A stretch of DNA of 64,000 bases from Cyclobacteriaceae bacterium (GTDB lineage: Bacteria; Bacteroidota; Bacteroidia; Cytophagales; Cyclobacteriaceae): contig JALONI010000002.1 of assembly GCA_025455015.1 (NCBI GenBank), forward strand, positions 1-64,000, written 5' to 3'. Positions 7,429-16,203 of this stretch are shown piece by piece. Within the stretch, counting starts at the first letter, position 1, and the number at the start of each line of letters is the position of its first letter. The translations under genes were made by a program, and so were the position numbers. The notes below the pieces were generated by a model. That model made no database searches and was not told where the DNA came from. It was given only the letters and a program-made list of their open reading frames with translations.

Positions 7429-7929
7429 TTACGATTTAAAAAGTCCAGCCACAGTTTTCATCGGCAGGAACATTCGTCCGTTATCCAAAGGAATAAAGCC
7501 ATACTGCCCATAAAAAGCAGCGGCTCCATCATCCAACGGATCAACGATCACCGCCATAGAGTCAATTTCTTCCGATAACAGGTAACATCTGTGTAGTGCA
7601 TCCATCAGTAACAATTCTCCAGATCTTTGACCACGAAAACGCGTATCTACAGCAAGCCTTCCTATGAGTGTAGTAGGAAGATTTATATAGGATGCGGGCA
7701 TTTTCTTCTTGATCTCTTCTGGAACGATAGCCAGCGGCACACTATCGTTTGATAAAGTATAATACCCCTTAATCGAATGGCCGTCTCCCTCCAGTACAAA
7801 ACAAGCCGACAGCTTTCTTTTGATGTCTTGGTTAACCTGTTTTTTCAGATAGAAATCTAACGGATCCTTGCCACACGAAAAATTCTCACGATTATGAGAC
7901 GTGTCTAACCTAACAGTCTTAAACGTCAT
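7429..7929 (-). CDS. GNAT-family toxin acetyltransferase of a type II TA module
   Basis: The 166-residue protein is a GCN5-like N-acetyltransferase of the TacT/AtaT class, toxins that acetylate the aminoacyl group of charged tRNAs and so stop translation. The core shows GRLAVDTRFRGQ followed by RSGELLL (the acetyl-CoA pyrophosphate loop), then AVIVDPLDDGAAAFYGQYGF, whose FYxxxGF holds the tyrosine that is catalytic in TacT. It is encoded one base after the stop of a DUF1778-type antitoxin gene, the standard order for this TA class. The region is visibly more AT-rich than its neighbours and sits beside a tRNA cluster, suggesting acquisition by transfer. The exact tRNA target is unknown. Confidence 0.88.
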   Translation of the reverse strand: MTFKTVRLDTSHNRENFSCGKDPLDFYLKKQVNQDIKRKLSACFVLEGDGHSIKGYYTLSNDSVPLAIVPEEIKKKMPASYINLPTTLIGRLAVDTRFRGQRSGELLLMDALHRCYLLSEEIDSMAVIVDPLDDGAAAFYGQYGFIPLDNGRMFLPMKTVAGLFKS

Positions 7930-7930
7930 G

Positions 7931-8212
7931 TTAAGCCTGTTTGTATCGCTTAGCAGCAGCTTTCAGCTTCTCGTTGGGCTTAGATGGATTGAGTAAAGCA
8001 TCAAAAAATGTTTCACGGTCTTTTTTAGACGTCAATAAGTTCTTCCGTTCCTCAACAATGATCTTTGCTTTTTCCATTGCACTACTGATTACAAAATCAG
8101 AAAGCGATCTGTACCCACCAAGTACAACAGCTTCTTCAAGGAACTCTTTTTGCTCTTTAGGAAGCCGTGTATCAAAGCGCGCAGTTTCAAATGTTTTAGT
8201 TTTCAATGACAT
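7931..8212 (-). CDS. DUF1778-type ribbon-helix-helix antitoxin
   Basis: The 93-residue protein (MSLKTKTFETARFD...) has a short N-terminal strand and helices (FDTRLPKEQKEFLEEAVVLGGYRSLSDFVISSAMEKA) typical of DUF1778/TacA antitoxins, followed by a charged, flexible C terminus that would wrap the toxin. It should bind DNA through the N-terminal RHH fold and neutralise the acetyltransferase encoded immediately downstream. I chose the ATG at 8212; a longer frame to 8272 would read through the promoter and operator. The predicted -7 box ends three bases before this ATG, so the mRNA may be leaderless. Confidence 0.88.
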   Translation of the reverse strand: MSLKTKTFETARFDTRLPKEQKEFLEEAVVLGGYRSLSDFVISSAMEKAKIIVEERKNLLTSKKDRETFFDALLNPSKPNEKLKAAAKRYKQA

Positions 8213-8215
8213 ATA

Positions 8216-8260
8216 CAAATATACGGATAAATTCCGTACAAAGTTCCCATAAGTACGGAA
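8216..8260 (-). promoter_or_regulatory. Promoter and operator of the TA module
   Basis: On the minus strand TATATTTG (8223-8216) matches the TAnnTTTG -7 box; a TTG lies 15 bp upstream, shorter than the usual 17-23. Overlapping and just upstream are half sites ATACGGAT (8221-8228), TTCCGTAC (8232-8239) and GTACGGAA (8253-8260); the last two form a perfect 8-bp inverted repeat with a 13-bp gap, and a further ACGTAC lies at 8265-8270. This is the expected layout for autorepression by the RHH antitoxin. Confidence 0.65.
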
Positions 8261-8440
8261 ATTAACGTACAATTTGACAAGTCCCTTTTTTTATCTGTTT
8301 TTTTAGATCGGTATCCACCGGAACCCTGCTTCAAGGACAACGTAAGACAGTTGAATAGTTTGAAAAAGAATTTGAACTGACATTTTCGGACTTGCCGGGA
8401 AGCCAAGGGGTAAGGATACAGGCGTGAATTTCACTTTCAC

Positions 8441-10834
8441 CTACTCATCCCGCAACGCCTTCACCGGGTTGGCGGAGGTAGCGCGGAGCACATGGAAGCC
8501 TACGGTTACCAACGTGATCACAAAAGCCGTAAAAGCTGCCAGCAAAAACGTGAGCCACTGCCCGCCCAACTCAATGCGATAGGCAAAGCCTTGCAGCCAG
8601 TTGCTGGTAAAATACCAGGCCAGCGGAAACGCCACGGCCGTGCCAATCGCCACCAGCAGGAAAAACTCTTTGGATACCAAATACACCAATCCACCCTGCG
8701 AAGCCCCGATGACTTTTCGTACGCCTATCTCTTTGGTTCGCTGCTGCGTGGTAAAAGCCGACAAGCCCAACAAGCCGAGACAGGCAATAAAGATCGTCAA
8801 CGCAGAGAAGGCCGTAAACACCTGGCTGCGCTTTTCGTCCGCGCGGTATTGCGAGTTGAAATCTTGGTCGAGGAATGTGTACATAAACGGGTAGCCGGGG
8901 TTCACCTCATGCCAGGTGCGCTCCATGGCGGCCAACGCGCTGCGCACATCGCCCTCGGCTGTGCGCACAAACAAGCTGCCGTTGTTTTCGCTCAAGATGA
9001 TCATCAGCGGCTCAATGGCATCGTACAATGAGTTTTGATGGTAATCTTTCACCACGCCCACCACGCGTTTTTCCAAATCGGTGTTGTTGGGGCCTGCGCC
9101 CTGTGCAATGAATTTTTTTCCGATGGGGTTCGACCAGCCCATCCGCTTCACCATGGCCTCGTTGACCAGCGCGGCATAAGTGGTGTCAGACGCCACCTCG
9201 CGCGAGAAGTCGCGGCCCTGCACAATGGTCATGCCCATCGTCTTGACAAAATCATGATCGGCATTGAAGAGGTCTACGCCCCTCTCAGACAGTTTGCCTT
9301 CGTTGTCTTCCACTTGCAACAAGAGCTTGCCAATGTTTTCGCCCGGCCCGGCAAACGAAGTAGCCGCGGTGGCTACGCCCTCGGTCTGCTTCATGCGCTG
9401 TGCCAAGGTGCCCGACTTGCGAATGAGCTCCTGGTTGGACAGGTCGAGGCGCACCAGCCGTTCTTTGGTAAAGCCCAGGTCTTTGGTACGCATAAACTGC
9501 AATTGGTTGTACACGATAAACGTGCTGATGAGCATGAAGATGGAAATGGCAAACTGCAGCACGACCAGCGACTTGCGAAACAGGGCACTGCCCCCGCGCG
9601 CGGCCAGCTTGCCCTTCAGCACGCTTACGGGATTGAAGCTCGACAAATAAAACGCAGGATAGCTGCCCCCGACAACGCCCACCAACAATACAATGCCTAC
9701 CAACGAGAGGATGACCGGTGTTTGCGACACGTAGCCGAAGGGGAGCGCTTTGCTGGCCAGTTGGTTGAATAAAGGCAAAAACGCGTAGATCAACACCAGA
9801 CTGACAGCCAGTGCCATGAGTGCCAACACCACCGACTCAGTAATGAACTGCGCAATCAACTGGGCGCGTTGCGAGCCCATCACCTTGCGGATGCCCACCT
9901 CTTTGGCGCGATTGGCCGAGCGGGCGGTGGCCAGGTTCATGTAGTTAATGCTGGCGATGATGAGCATAAACGCAGCAATGGCGCCAAAGATGTAAACGAT
10001 TGTTATGTCGCCTCCTTCTTCGGCTTCGTCCTGGATTTTGGAATGCAGGTGAATGGACGTGATAGGCTGCAACTCATACTGAATGGTGATGCCGTATTGG
10101 GCAAAAATGGGTTCTACTTTTTCATTGAGTATCTTGGCAAAGTGTGTTTGCATGTTGGCCGGGTCATAGCCCGCGGGCAGCAGCAGATACGTGAACACGC
10201 CAAAACCGCCCCAACTGTTGGCCGGAGGCTGCCCTACACGCGAGACCAACGCATCAAACCGAAAATGCGAATTGAGCGGCACATCTTCGATGACTGCGGT
10301 CACCAAAAAACTTTGGCCCTCTTTGGTTTGCAGCGACTGCCCTACCGCATCGGCTGTGCCAAAATATTTCCGAGCAATCTTTTCGGTGAGCACAATCGAA
10401 TGGGGCTTGTCCAACGCAGTGGCCGGATCGCCATGCAAAAAGGAATAGGTGAACACGTCAAAGACAGTGGAGTCAACTTGCCTAAAGTCCTCTTCGTAGA
10501 ACTCTTTTTCCCCCTGCACGATCAACTGGCGCCCCATGCTAAAAAAGCGTACGGCATTTTTTACGTCAGGATAGTTCGCTCGCAGCTCCTCTGCTAACGG
10601 CACCTGCGCTACGGCCCAGGTAAAGGCGTTGTCGGGTTCTTTGATGTTGGAAACCACGCGGTAGATGTTATCCGCGTTGGCATGGTAGCGATCAAAACTT
10701 TGTTCATCCAGAATGTACAGCAGCAAAAACACGCTGCACGTAATGCCGATGGTGAGCCCCGCCACATGGAGCACACTGTATGTCTTGTCTTTGCGGATGT
10801 TGCGCAGGGCGATGAGGATAAGGTTTTTGAGCAT
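8441..10834 (-). CDS. FtsX/MacB-type ABC transporter permease
   Basis: The 797-residue protein has the duplicated layout common in Bacteroidota: TM1 near residues 21-43, a MacB periplasmic core domain, three TM helices (FtsX domain, with the ANRAKEVGIRKVMGS coupling helix), a further TM (KSLVVLQFAISIFMLIST), a second periplasmic domain, and a second FtsX domain (QRTKEIGVRKVIGAS). Such permeases work with a LolD/MacB-like ATPase, probably extruding lipids, peptides or proteins from the periplasm. No ATPase gene is adjacent; the one at 2642-3322 is 5 kb away on the opposite strand. I chose the ATG at 10834 (MLKNLILIALRNIRKDK) because this is the standard family N terminus. Confidence 0.92.
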   Translation of the reverse strand: MLKNLILIALRNIRKDKTYSVLHVAGLTIGITCSVFLLLYILDEQSFDRYHANADNIYRVVSNIKEPDNAFTWAVAQVPLAEELRANYPDVKNAVRFFSMGRQLIVQGEKEFYEEDFRQVDSTVFDVFTYSFLHGDPATALDKPHSIVLTEKIARKYFGTADAVGQSLQTKEGQSFLVTAVIEDVPLNSHFRFDALVSRVGQPPANSWGGFGVFTYLLLPAGYDPANMQTHFAKILNEKVEPIFAQYGITIQYELQPITSIHLHSKIQDEAEEGGDITIVYIFGAIAAFMLIIASINYMNLATARSANRAKEVGIRKVMGSQRAQLIAQFITESVVLALMALAVSLVLIYAFLPLFNQLASKALPFGYVSQTPVILSLVGIVLLVGVVGGSYPAFYLSSFNPVSVLKGKLAARGGSALFRKSLVVLQFAISIFMLISTFIVYNQLQFMRTKDLGFTKERLVRLDLSNQELIRKSGTLAQRMKQTEGVATAATSFAGPGENIGKLLLQVEDNEGKLSERGVDLFNADHDFVKTMGMTIVQGRDFSREVASDTTYAALVNEAMVKRMGWSNPIGKKFIAQGAGPNNTDLEKRVVGVVKDYHQNSLYDAIEPLMIILSENNGSLFVRTAEGDVRSALAAMERTWHEVNPGYPFMYTFLDQDFNSQYRADEKRSQVFTAFSALTIFIACLGLLGLSAFTTQQRTKEIGVRKVIGASQGGLVYLVSKEFFLLVAIGTAVAFPLAWYFTSNWLQGFAYRIELGGQWLTFLLAAFTAFVITLVTVGFHVLRATSANPVKALRDE

Positions 10835-11088
10835 ACGAAAGGGATGTGCGTTGAAAGTAATTCGTGGATATTCCTTGGTTACGAAAGAAGATGAAAAAAG
10901 ATGCTCGAAAGTTTTGCCCGACAGAAAATAGTAGCCGTCTGTGCGTGTGGACGAGCACTGTCCAGAAGCGGGCAGCCCTGTACCTATGACGAAAACAGGG
11001 CTCACGCATGACTTTGATCATTTCCCGCCCACCGGATTTTGATTGACTTGCTGCTGGAAACAACACCCGACCCAAGTAACGTTACCCG

Positions 11089-11508
11089 ATGAAAAAACGA
11101 GAACCTGTATCGACCATCATGACCAAGGCTGTCATCACGGTTGACAAAGACACGCACACCCTGCGCGATGTAAGAGACCTGTTCCGCAAAGAAAAAATCC
11201 GGCACATCCCTGTTCTGGAGAAGAAAAAGCTGATCGGCATCGTCAGCAAAAATGACATCAACCGGCTAAGCTTTGGCGCGCTGTTCGAAAACCAAGCCAA
11301 TGCCGATGAAGGCGTGCTGGACATGCTCACGATTGACCAAGTGATGACGGCCCATCCCACCGTAATCAGCCCAGAGGTGTCCATCAAAGAGGTAGCCGAG
11401 ATTTTCGCCACCCAGGACTTTCACTCGTTGCCGGTGGTGGAAAACGGCACCATCGTGGGCATCGTCACGAGCACCGATGTGATTCGCTACCTGCTGGAGC
11501 AGTATTAG
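11089..11508 (+). CDS. CBS-domain pair protein
   Basis: The 139-residue protein consists of two CBS domains and nothing else. The first spans about residues 5-60 (STIMTKAVITVDKDTHTLRDV ... IPVLEKKKLIGIVSKNDI), the second about 84-139 (VMTAHPTVISPEVSIKEV ... LPVVENGTIVGIVTSTDVI). A Bateman pair of this kind binds adenosine nucleotides (AMP, ATP, SAM or others) and acts as a small cytoplasmic regulator; its partner is not evident. It is a single-gene unit: divergent from the FtsX-type permease and closed by the terminator at 11550-11586. A perfect GTAACGTTAC palindrome (11076-11085) lies immediately upstream of the ATG. Confidence 0.92.
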   Translation: MKKREPVSTIMTKAVITVDKDTHTLRDVRDLFRKEKIRHIPVLEKKKLIGIVSKNDINRLSFGALFENQANADEGVLDMLTIDQVMTAHPTVISPEVSIKEVAEIFATQDFHSLPVVENGTIVGIVTSTDVIRYLLEQY

Positions 11509-11549
11509 TGTTTACCCCGGCTACCCGCGCAGGGCACCAAGGGGGCAAC

Positions 11550-11586
11550 AAAAAAGGTATCCCGCCAATGGCGAGACACCTTTTTT
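11550..11586. terminator. Bidirectional terminator between CBS and amidohydrolase genes
   Basis: AAAAAAGGT ... ACCTTTTTT arms enclose an inner CGCC-AAT-GGCG stem with two symmetrical mismatches. The A run on one side and T run on the other let it serve both converging genes. Confidence 0.8.
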
Positions 11587-11645
11587 GTGCTTTGTCAATC
11601 GTGCCGCAACTCAAGAGATTTTGAGATCGGCCTTTAAAAAATGAT

Positions 11646-12935
11646 CTAGTTTTTGCTCACGCCCGGCTCGCGCTGGAGAAACTCATCGTACAGTTCGGTC
11701 TGGCGGCTGGTCATCGGTATCTGCCAACCCTCGATAAACACATGCTTCACTTGTGTTTTTGTTTCAAAGGGATCGCCATCGCACACAAACAGCGTGGCAT
11801 TCTTGCCCACCTCCAGCGAACCCAGTATGTTGGCCACGCCAAAGATTTCTGCAGGAACAATCGTGATGGCCTTCAACGCCTCCTCCTTGCCCATGCCATA
11901 CGCAGCGGCATAGCCGGCATGATAGGGTAAGTTGCGCACATTTTCCGTTTGCAACGTACGCAACGCCACCTTTACGCCCGCCTTCCGAAGGACACCGGCA
12001 TTGGCGTAGGCTTGGTCGTAGCGGTCATAGTCGCGCGTGGGGATGGCAATGACGGGGCCGGTCACCACGGGTACGTTGGCTTTCGCGATGTCGCCCGCCA
12101 CGCGCCACCCTTCGGCCACACCTGTCAAGATCACCTTTTTAATTTTGCGCTCGGCCAGCCACTTAAGTGCCGCTTGGATGTCTTTGGCGGCATTGGCTTC
12201 AACCATCAACGTCTTCTCGCCCCGCACCACGGGCAGCAGGGCTTGAAGCTCAGGATAATACGACACGCCTTTGCCCCGGGTGGCCGAATCCAACCGATGG
12301 TATTGGATGGCTTTGTCCCATACTTCGTTTAGTTGCTTCAATGCCTTGTCTGAGTCGCGCTTGATTTCATCTTCGGTGCGTCTGTCAAAAAAACCTCGCT
12401 TGCCAGTGTTGGGAAAATTAAGCACCACACCTTCAAACCCCGCGAACATCTGATCGGGCGTGTAGCCGTGCATGTGTACCAAGGCGGCCTGGCCCGGCAG
12501 CAACCCCCCTTCGGGGCGGGTGATCACGGTGGTCACACCGCTTACCCGCGTGACGGGTATGACCACCGAGTTGGGATTGATGGCAGTGAGGGCTTTCATC
12601 TGGGGGATGACATCGCCCGTTTCGCGCTGGTCGGTAGCTTGAGGAATCTGTCCGATCTCGAGCAAGCCAATACCGGTGCCCCCATCAATCATGCCGGGGT
12701 AGATGCGCAAGCCCTTGCAGTCGATCACCTGCGCGCCCGCGGGCACGGCTACGTTGGAGCCCAGGGCCTCAATCTTTCCCTTGTTGATGATGAGCGTGCC
12801 GTTAGCGATGGTGCCGTTGGTCACGGTTTCGAGCGTGGCGTTGGTGAGCGCAAAGAGGCCTGACTTTGCTTTGGGGCTTTGTGCCGCCACGGTCGTGGTC
12901 AGCAACGCCATCAGCACATATAAAATCTTTTTCAT
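11646..12935 (-). CDS. Secreted amidohydrolase-family protein lacking the metal-binding residues
   Basis: The 429-residue product has a signal peptide (MKKILYVLMALLTTTVAAQ) and the N-terminal composite beta-sandwich plus barrel layout of PF01979 amidohydrolases. The usual IDAHxH metal motif is replaced by IDGGTG (residues 83-88), with Gly at both His positions. The segments that in its neighbour carry the other ligands (IHCHS, FQHTNEG, NSDSPD) read VEANAA, LTGVAEG and LRTLQTE here. The C terminus keeps the barrel-closing SLEVGKNATLFVCDGDP. It is therefore most likely a non-catalytic paralogue, perhaps a partner of the intact enzyme whose stop codon is 11 bp upstream. Start chosen at 12935 to give the signal peptide. 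Confidence 0.85.
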   Translation of the reverse strand: MKKILYVLMALLTTTVAAQSPKAKSGLFALTNATLETVTNGTIANGTLIINKGKIEALGSNVAVPAGAQVIDCKGLRIYPGMIDGGTGIGLLEIGQIPQATDQRETGDVIPQMKALTAINPNSVVIPVTRVSGVTTVITRPEGGLLPGQAALVHMHGYTPDQMFAGFEGVVLNFPNTGKRGFFDRRTEDEIKRDSDKALKQLNEVWDKAIQYHRLDSATRGKGVSYYPELQALLPVVRGEKTLMVEANAAKDIQAALKWLAERKIKKVILTGVAEGWRVAGDIAKANVPVVTGPVIAIPTRDYDRYDQAYANAGVLRKAGVKVALRTLQTENVRNLPYHAGYAAAYGMGKEEALKAITIVPAEIFGVANILGSLEVGKNATLFVCDGDPFETKTQVKHVFIEGWQIPMTSRQTELYDEFLQREPGVSKN

Positions 12936-12946
12936 GTGTTTCGTGA

Positions 12947-14320
12947 TTACCGGTTCAGTCCAAACATTTTTACATTCAACAGCCATTCCATGTTTTGCAT
13001 GCAGTTCTCGTGGTTGTGCGTGGTGGCCTTATGGATGGTGGGGATGTCGATGGTTTCCTTGGGGTCTACCAGCAGGCGCATGTCGGCCGGGTCTTTCTCG
13101 CGGTCAAAGCGAACGAGCCCATCCACGAGCGTGATTTGTGGAATGCCATAAATGGACAAGGGGTGTCCGTTGAAAATAGCCACGTCACCGTCTTTACCCA
13201 CTTCGAGCGAGCCCACCCGGCTTTCAATGCCCAACTGCTTGGCCGCGTTAATCGTGATCATGGCCAGTGCTTCGTCATCGCTCAGGTTTCCATACTTCTG
13301 GGTTTTTCCTGCTTCGTGATACAAATGGCGAATCAAATCGGGCGAGTCAGAATTGATGGAGGTAACCACGCCATTCCTGGCCAGGATGGCTGCGTTGTAG
13401 GCCGTGGAGTAATACACTTCAAGCTTATAGGCCCACCAATCGGCAAACACCGAAGCCATGGCGCCAAACTTGGCTAACTCGGGGGCCACTTTGAAGCCTT
13501 CGTTGGTATGTTGAAACACCACCCGCTTGATGCCAAAGTCGCGGCACACATTCATGAGCATGTTGATTTCATCTGCCCGGTAGCTATGGCAGTGGATGAT
13601 GATGTTACCTTTCAGAATATCGGCAATCGTCTCCAACCGCAGCGAATAGGCCGGAGGTGCCCCCCGGAAGCCTTTGGTCAATTTGGCTTTGTTGTATTTG
13701 TCCCATGCCTCCAGGTATTCTTTCCCCTCGGCAAACGCTTGGCGAATGACAAACTCCACGCCCATGCGCGTTTGTGGCTGCACCCCGTCTCTGCGACCGT
13801 GGCCGGTGGGGTTTTCGCCCAGTGCGAACTTGATGGTGCGGGCTGCGCCTTCCATCTTTAGCTGCTCGCCATCCAACACCCCATAGCGATGTTTGATGGT
13901 TTGGCATTGGCCCCCGATGGAGTTGGCCGAACCGTGCATGGCGTGAGAGATGGTGCACCCCCCCGCCAGCGCGCGATAGATGTCGACTTCAAACGGGTTG
14001 ATGGCATCGGCCACGTGCACTTCGGGCGTGATGGCGTTGGTGCCTTCGTTGATGGCATCAAGTGCAATGTGCGAATGTGCATCGATAATGCCCGGCATCA
14101 CAAAAAGCCCCGAGGCATCAATGACGCGTGTGCCCGCGGGGGCGGCAATGCCTTTGGCGATTTGGGTGATCTTTCCGTCTTTGATGAGCACATCGGTATT
14201 TTCCAACGTGCCTTTGGTGACGGTGAGTACCGTTCCGCCTTTGATGAGTACAGTGCCTTTATCTTGCGCCTGCCCGCGCAGGGCACCCAGCAAGCAAAAC
14301 AGGAGGATGATTTTTTTCAT
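12947..14320 (-). CDS. Secreted metal-dependent amidohydrolase, imidazolonepropionase-like
   Basis: The 457-residue protein has a signal peptide (MKKIILLFCLLGALRGQAQ) and a complete set of amidohydrolase landmarks: IDAHSH (His82, His84), IIHCHSYRADEI (His), VVFQHTNEGFK (His) and SINSDSPDL (Asp), ending with RVGSLEVGKDGDVAIFNGHP. It should bind one or two metal ions and hydrolyse an amide, lactam or similar bond in the periplasm; the substrate is unknown, dipeptides or cyclic amides being typical for secreted relatives. It is the middle of three consecutive paralogues, 11 bp from the following gene and about 75 bp from the preceding one, so they probably form one operon. Confidence 0.88.
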   Translation of the reverse strand: MKKIILLFCLLGALRGQAQDKGTVLIKGGTVLTVTKGTLENTDVLIKDGKITQIAKGIAAPAGTRVIDASGLFVMPGIIDAHSHIALDAINEGTNAITPEVHVADAINPFEVDIYRALAGGCTISHAMHGSANSIGGQCQTIKHRYGVLDGEQLKMEGAARTIKFALGENPTGHGRRDGVQPQTRMGVEFVIRQAFAEGKEYLEAWDKYNKAKLTKGFRGAPPAYSLRLETIADILKGNIIIHCHSYRADEINMLMNVCRDFGIKRVVFQHTNEGFKVAPELAKFGAMASVFADWWAYKLEVYYSTAYNAAILARNGVVTSINSDSPDLIRHLYHEAGKTQKYGNLSDDEALAMITINAAKQLGIESRVGSLEVGKDGDVAIFNGHPLSIYGIPQITLVDGLVRFDREKDPADMRLLVDPKETIDIPTIHKATTHNHENCMQNMEWLLNVKMFGLNR

Positions 14321-14395
14321 GTGTTATTGACTATTTTATGATGGTCACACGCAAGAGCCCTTGCCCAACAGTGCGTTAGGCAGGGCCCTTTCATG

Positions 14396-16066
14396 TTACT
14401 TTGGATTTTTTGTGCCTTCTACCGGAAAACTGCCAAAGGAACCCACGCTGGTATTTCCTTTGAAGGAGTCTCCCTCCACGGTCACGCTGATTTCGACATC
14501 AATGGAGCGACTGCCAAACGACATGGTGTACTTGAACGACAGCGCGTTACCTTCCAGCACGATGTCTTTCAACGGAAATGGATCGGGGCTCATACTGCTG
14601 GAAGCCGTACCCGTGTAGCCGCTGCCGTCTTTTTTGAATACCAGCTTGCCCGTGGTGGTGCCCTGCGGACTTTGCGTGGTTGTATTCCACGTGCCTTCGA
14701 TTTCCACTTTGGCATTAGGATCCGATTTCTTGGTTTCTTTGATCTCCAACTTGGTCATGGCTCCATCCACAAACACATATCGGATTTTTGCCTTCTCCGA
14801 AAAGAAAGGCTTATCGGAAATGACCAGGTTGGCCATCTTTCCGGGGTCTACCGTGCCGGCCCGGTCACTGATGCCCAACAGTTGTGCGGGCGAGGTGGTG
14901 AGGGCGGCCAGGGCTGCGTCTTCGCTCAACCCCGCGGCTATCATTCTGCGGAGGTTGGCATGCACGTCTTTGGGTTTGGCATTCAGCATGGAAAAACCAA
15001 ACCGCACACCGGCTTTTTGAAAGGCGGCCGCCTGCGCTGTGTAGTGGCTGATGGCTTCCGCCCTGCGCTTTTCCAGTTGCTCCTTTTCGGTTTCGGCTGC
15101 CGTGCGGGGTTTGTCGTCTTTTTTCTTGCCATCTTTCTTTTCGTCCTTTTTCATTTCCTCGGGCAAATCCAACGACAAAAACACGCTGGCACCACTGGCT
15201 TTGATTTTGGGGATGGCATGCCACCCTTCTTTCACCTCTGCCAGCGTAAGCGGAAACTTCAGATCATTTTTGAGGGTGAGCACGCGCTGTACCTCCAATA
15301 GTTTCTCCGCCTTGAACAGCACGGGAATCTTTTGGTCGATGACCGGGTAAAAAGCCTCCAGGTTGCGATCGGTGACGGGGCGCTCCAAGCCTGACCGATT
15401 GGATGCATACAGCGATTCATAGTTTTTGCTTTGCACCGCGTTGCGATACAGATCGCGCCACTTGGCCATGACGCCAATCACTGTGTTGGGATACACCCCA
15501 CTGGCGCCCGTGAGCTCGGCATACAAGGCAGATTTGGTTTGGATCACCAACTGATCGGCCGACTTGCCGCTGAGTAAAATCAACGCTCCGCTGCCCGGCA
15601 GCATGCCGCCATAGGGTACCACTTGCGAGATGGCAAAGCCCGCCTGCCGAAGGTCTTCGATGGACTTGTCGGCCGGGTTGAGGGCATAGCGCACATCTAC
15701 TTGGGGCGTGATGCCGGCCCGTTCGGGTGTGGGGTTGCCGGGATCTTTGGGACGCTCGCGGTTAGTTTCTTCTTTGGGCCGAATAACACCGGTGCGCGAC
15801 AGCCCATCGATGAAGCCCGCATACACGTACATGGAGTCAGCCTTGATGACGATGGCCTCGGGGGGAATGGCCACGCCTTTGCCCACAGCCGTGATGACGC
15901 CATCTTTCAGCACCACGGTGCCCATATCAATCTTGCGGCCGGGCGCCTGAACGATGTTTACGTGGGTGATGGCGTAAGTGCGCGTAACGGGCGGCAGGTC
16001 GTCTTGCGCTGACAATGACAAGGACAGAGCCAACAGAAGGCATGTCCAACACGCGGAGTTCCTCAT
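14396..16066 (-). CDS. Secreted amidohydrolase-like pseudoenzyme with C-terminal beta domain
   Basis: This 556-residue protein starts with a signal peptide (MRNSACWTCLLLALSLSLSA) and an amidohydrolase-type N-terminal sandwich, but the IDAHxH motif reads IDGLSR (residues 86-91) and no equivalents of the later His and Asp ligands are visible. A Lys/Asp/Glu-rich linker of about 35 residues (around 15060-15160) interrupts the barrel. After the barrel-closing AGTVDPGKMANLVISD comes an extra domain of about 100 residues (EIEGTWNTTTQSPQG ... GSFPVEGTK) with the alternating pattern of a small beta-barrel. It is the first gene of the trio. A GTG at 16072 is two codons upstream; the ATG at 16066 is preferred. 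Confidence 0.82.
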   Translation of the reverse strand: MRNSACWTCLLLALSLSLSAQDDLPPVTRTYAITHVNIVQAPGRKIDMGTVVLKDGVITAVGKGVAIPPEAIVIKADSMYVYAGFIDGLSRTGVIRPKEETNRERPKDPGNPTPERAGITPQVDVRYALNPADKSIEDLRQAGFAISQVVPYGGMLPGSGALILLSGKSADQLVIQTKSALYAELTGASGVYPNTVIGVMAKWRDLYRNAVQSKNYESLYASNRSGLERPVTDRNLEAFYPVIDQKIPVLFKAEKLLEVQRVLTLKNDLKFPLTLAEVKEGWHAIPKIKASGASVFLSLDLPEEMKKDEKKDGKKKDDKPRTAAETEKEQLEKRRAEAISHYTAQAAAFQKAGVRFGFSMLNAKPKDVHANLRRMIAAGLSEDAALAALTTSPAQLLGISDRAGTVDPGKMANLVISDKPFFSEKAKIRYVFVDGAMTKLEIKETKKSDPNAKVEIEGTWNTTTQSPQGTTTGKLVFKKDGSGYTGTASSSMSPDPFPLKDIVLEGNALSFKYTMSFGSRSIDVEISVTVEGDSFKGNTSVGSFGSFPVEGTKNPK

Positions 16067-16188
16067 TCTCACTTAAGGTTTGGGTTTTTTTGAACACCCG
16101 AAAGGTACGGGTATTTTCCACTTGGCTGCGGGCGGGCTTACAGGAGTGGCAGCCATCGGGTTTTAGTGGGCATCAAGCCTCAGAGTAT

Positions 16189-16196
16189 TACCTTTG
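16189..16196 (+). promoter_or_regulatory. -7 box of tgt
   Basis: TACCTTTG matches the TAnnTTTG consensus and ends 7 bases before the tgt ATG, so the predicted 5' leader is only about 4 nt. No TTG lies at the normal distance upstream. Confidence 0.55.
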
Positions 16197-16203
16197 CGCC
16201 CGA

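Noticed and set aside
6925..8440. Prophage or integrative element at the tRNA genes
   Set aside because: Repeats and an AT-rich TA module hint at past transfer, but there is no integrase, transposase or second intact attachment site in the window.
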